Shown here piece after piece: positions 62,216 through 64,000 of a stretch of DNA of 64,000 bases. Below the pieces are notes generated by a model. It worked only from the letters and a program-made list of their open reading frames with translations, was not told where the DNA came from and made no database searches. This DNA is from Arthrobacter rhizophilus (GTDB lineage Bacteria; Actinomycetota; Actinomycetes; Actinomycetales; Micrococcaceae), in assembly GCF_026241105.1 (NCBI RefSeq), contig NZ_JAPFFT010000001.1, forward strand, positions 1-64,000. The letters are read 5' to 3'. Position 1 is the first letter of the stretch. Each line of letters begins with the position of its first letter. Position numbers and translations under genes: made by a program.

Positions 62216-63225
62216 TACTTTCCTCCTTCCTTGTTAGTTGTTGGGGTGTTCCCTCCTGCGGCGACCAGTGCTGCGAGGTCGGTCATTTCGACGACCCGGA
62301 ACAGTTCGTTGCTTAGACCCGGCTCCTTGGTGACCGCAGCCTCGATCTTCCGGCGGCGCGCCTCGTCGGGAACGACCCAGACAGTCAGTGGGAAGACCCC
62401 GTGCCGCTCTTGTTCGATGCCGCGGTCGTGGTAGAGCTGCACGGCAAGGCATTTGCGGGTGATCACCGGGAGGTGTTCGGTGTCGCGGTCGACTTCGATC
62501 ATCCAGTGGTCCTCGTACTCCGGGGTCTGCGTGACGGCGTAGAGGTCGGGTTTGATGTGGGCCGGTTGGCCGTGGCGGTTCAGATACGGTCGCCAGCAGT
62601 CGGGTTCCATCTCGGTCTTCGTGATGGTGAAGTCTCCGGCGCGGTCGGCTTCGATAAGCTCGAGCCGGGCGTCGGTGACTGCGAGCAGATGCTCAAGGTG
62701 ACGGGCTGATGGCACCTTGTTGTTTCGGCGCCGGCCCACGATGCCTTTGAGGTCGCCGATGGCCTTCTCCCCGGTGTCAGTCACGGCCCAGACGAACGCT
62801 GTGGAGCCACCGCTGAAACCGCCCACACGGCGTTCCAAGCGTGTGACGAGCTGGTGGCCATGCAACCGTTGCAGGACGCGGACGGTGGCGCGTGTGGCAG
62901 CGAGCGGGCTTTTGTGGTCGTGGAAGAACAGCCGCTGGAGTTGAGTGGTGGTGAGGTAGCGATGTGCTGCCAGGCCAAGCAGGATCCCGCGGTCGCGGGC
63001 GCTAAGCTGGGCCAGGATTTCCCGGCGCTGGTATTTGCTCGTGCGGGTCACCGCCGCCTGTGTCCTCCCAACGGGAGGATCAGTCCCCATCCTTAAAGTC
63101 GCTTCGGGGGCGCCGTTAGGACGTTCGTCGGCATTCTTCGTGGCAGCGGTCGGACGGGCGACCGGATGCCCTCCGTCACTGTTGGTGCCAGTTGCTTCGT
63201 CGAGTGTTTGGTTTGTGTCGTTCAT
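62215..63225 (-). CDS. Replication-relaxation family protein
   Basis: 336 residues. Winged-helix region (about 55-150) with Arg-Asp-Arg-Gly-Ile-Leu, Tyr-Leu-Thr-Thr-Thr-Gln-Leu-Gln-Arg-Leu-Phe-Phe, then a nuclease-like core ending Trp-Met-Ile-Glu-Val-Asp-Arg-Asp-Thr-Glu. This family is found on actinobacterial plasmids and integrative elements beside conjugation genes and is thought to act at the transfer origin. The first 50 residues are low-complexity. Overlaps the coupling-protein gene by 4 bp (ATGA). Confidence 0.82.
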   Translation of the reverse strand: MNDTNQTLDEATGTNSDGGHPVARPTAATKNADERPNGAPEATLRMGTDPPVGRTQAAVTRTSKYQRREILAQLSARDRGILLGLAAHRYLTTTQLQRLFFHDHKSPLAATRATVRVLQRLHGHQLVTRLERRVGGFSGGSTAFVWAVTDTGEKAIGDLKGIVGRRRNNKVPSARHLEHLLAVTDARLELIEADRAGDFTITKTEMEPDCWRPYLNRHGQPAHIKPDLYAVTQTPEYEDHWMIEVDRDTEHLPVITRKCLAVQLYHDRGIEQERHGVFPLTVWVVPDEARRRKIEAAVTKEPGLSNELFRVVEMTDLAALVAAGGNTPTTNKEGGK

Positions 63226-64000
63226 GGTTCATTCCTCCTTTTCCTGCCGACGGCCGGAACCGCTGGCGTTTGTGTTGATGGGTTCGCCGGTGGTGGCGCT
63301 GCCGGTGGCGGCTTGACCTCCTCCGCCGGGCCGTATCGCTTCCGGCTGCTTTTGCGGAGTGTTTCGGGGTCGCTGATCTTGATCGGCGGTGGCAGGGTCT
63401 TCCCTGACGCCCATCCGGAGGGCTGGCCGCCGGCGACCAGGTTGCAGTAGATCTCGTACTTGCCAAGGGACTGGAAGTCGATCGGCTCCAGCCCCGGCGC
63501 CATGGAGGCCATAGCCTTGGCGTCGTCGATCTCGAGGGCGAAGGCGATCTTGCTGCGGGCGTTATTGTCGATGGCGGCGGCCATCGGGGCGGGCAACTGC
63601 TTACGGAACTGGTGGGCCAGCTGCCACCCAACACCAAGCGAGCGGGACTGGGCCAAAGCATCAGCCAGATCGATCTTGAGGTAGTCCTGAACTTCATCGA
63701 CCGTTATAACCAAGGGGTGCCGAGCCGCGACTGGCACCGCTGCCCTGGCTTGGATGCACTGCCACAACTCCGCGGCCAGCAGGGATCCGAGCAGCGACGC
63801 GGACTCAACTCCAACGACACCCTTATTGAGCGGGACGAGCAGAATGCGCGACTTGGTGAACAGGTCGTTGACGCTGAATGCCGGGTCTGGCTGGTTGAGT
63901 ACCCGCCTCAGTTGAGGGCGAAGCAGGAAGACGCGGAGCTTGTTTAGAAGTGGTGCCGTCGTGGATGCCTGGGCTTCGGGCTTGAGTCCGTCGTACCAGG
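63222..64000 (-). CDS. TraG/VirD4-like conjugative coupling protein, C-terminal part
   Basis: The 5' end lies beyond the window; about 258 codons are visible. The Walker B strand and following residues read Leu-Val-Ile-Thr-Val-Asp-Glu-Val-Gln-Asp-Tyr-Leu, then Leu-Ala-His-Gln-Phe and Asn-Asn-Ala-Arg-Ser-Lys-Ile-Ala-Phe, as in type IV coupling ATPases. The tail is Pro/Lys-rich. It links the DNA-transfer complex to the secretion channel, indicating a conjugative or mobilisable element. Confidence 0.8.
   Translation of the reverse strand, partial: WYDGLKPEAQASTTAPLLNKLRVFLLRPQLRRVLNQPDPAFSVNDLFTKSRILLVPLNKGVVGVESASLLGSLLAAELWQCIQARAAVPVAARHPLVITVDEVQDYLKIDLADALAQSRSLGVGWQLAHQFRKQLPAPMAAAIDNNARSKIAFALEIDDAKAMASMAPGLEPIDFQSLGKYEIYCNLVAGGQPSGWASGKTLPPPIKISDPETLRKSSRKRYGPAEEVKPPPAAPPPANPSTQTPAVPAVGRKRRNEP

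Overview
The window is high-GC actinobacterial chromosome, best matched to the Micrococcaceae (Arthrobacter / Paenarthrobacter / Pseudarthrobacter type). This rests on gene content: mycothiol genes (mshA, with ino1 nearby), GuaB plus GuaB3, the GlgX-TreY-TreZ trehalose route, groES-groL under CIRCE operators, and a galU-linked actinobacterial membrane protein. Many genes also appear leaderless, with a TANNNT hexamer 6-8 bp before an ATG or GTG start. The genus is inferred from content and order; no database was searched.

Region by region. 0.3-1.5 kb: a Flp pilin and a prepilin peptidase, the edge of a tad-type pilus locus. 1.7-2.8 kb: rplM-rpsI. 2.8-6.0 kb: a reversed two-gene cassette (GT39 transferase; GT2-GtrA fusion) that looks like a lipid-linked envelope glycosylation module set between rpsI and glmM. 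6.1-13.4 kb: cell-wall and cofactor genes (glmM, a lipoprotein D-Ala-D-Ala carboxypeptidase, coaA, glmS, acpS, NAD(P)HX repair). 13.5-20.0 kb: glgX-treY-treZ. 20.0-29.8 kb: aldo/keto reductase, ino1, a Vsr-like nuclease protein, fhs, mshA, an acetyltransferase, a PfkB kinase, alr. 29.8-32.7 kb: tsaE-tsaB-rimI-tsaD, translationally coupled behind alr. 32.7-36.7 kb: a GCS2 ligase, an AroE-like enzyme, a methyltransferase and a small membrane protein. 36.7-38.9 kb: groES-groL. 39.2-41.2 kb: an acyltransferase-SGNH protein. 41.4-49.8 kb: guaB, guaB3, glpD, a PTS EIIA, SURF1, DUF3817, guaA. 49.9-54.1 kb: a 1306-residue DUF4011-type helicase-like protein with altered ATPase motifs, and a small acidic protein. 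54.1-59.5 kb: SAF/CpaB-like protein, FmdB, 5-FTHF cyclo-ligase, galU, RimJ-type acetyltransferase, SepX/GlpR-like membrane protein, NAD(P)-binding protein.

59.6-64.0 kb is the end of an integrated conjugative-type element next to tRNA-Ala(CGC). All its genes read leftward: a TraG/VirD4-like coupling protein (cut by the window edge), a replication-relaxation protein, ArdA antirestriction, and a large serine recombinase whose 3' end runs antisense into the tRNA gene. A close inverted pair of DnaA-box sequences lies between ardA and the recombinase.

The main things to follow up are: a 16-bp repeat with an exact 32-bp period placed at the 3' ends of ino1, fhs and mshA; the helicase-like protein that has lost its Walker A lysine and motif II glutamate in a housekeeping context; a GuaB3 with no cysteine at all; widespread leaderless starts, several beginning GTGACT; and the serine-recombinase element overlapping tRNA-Ala.
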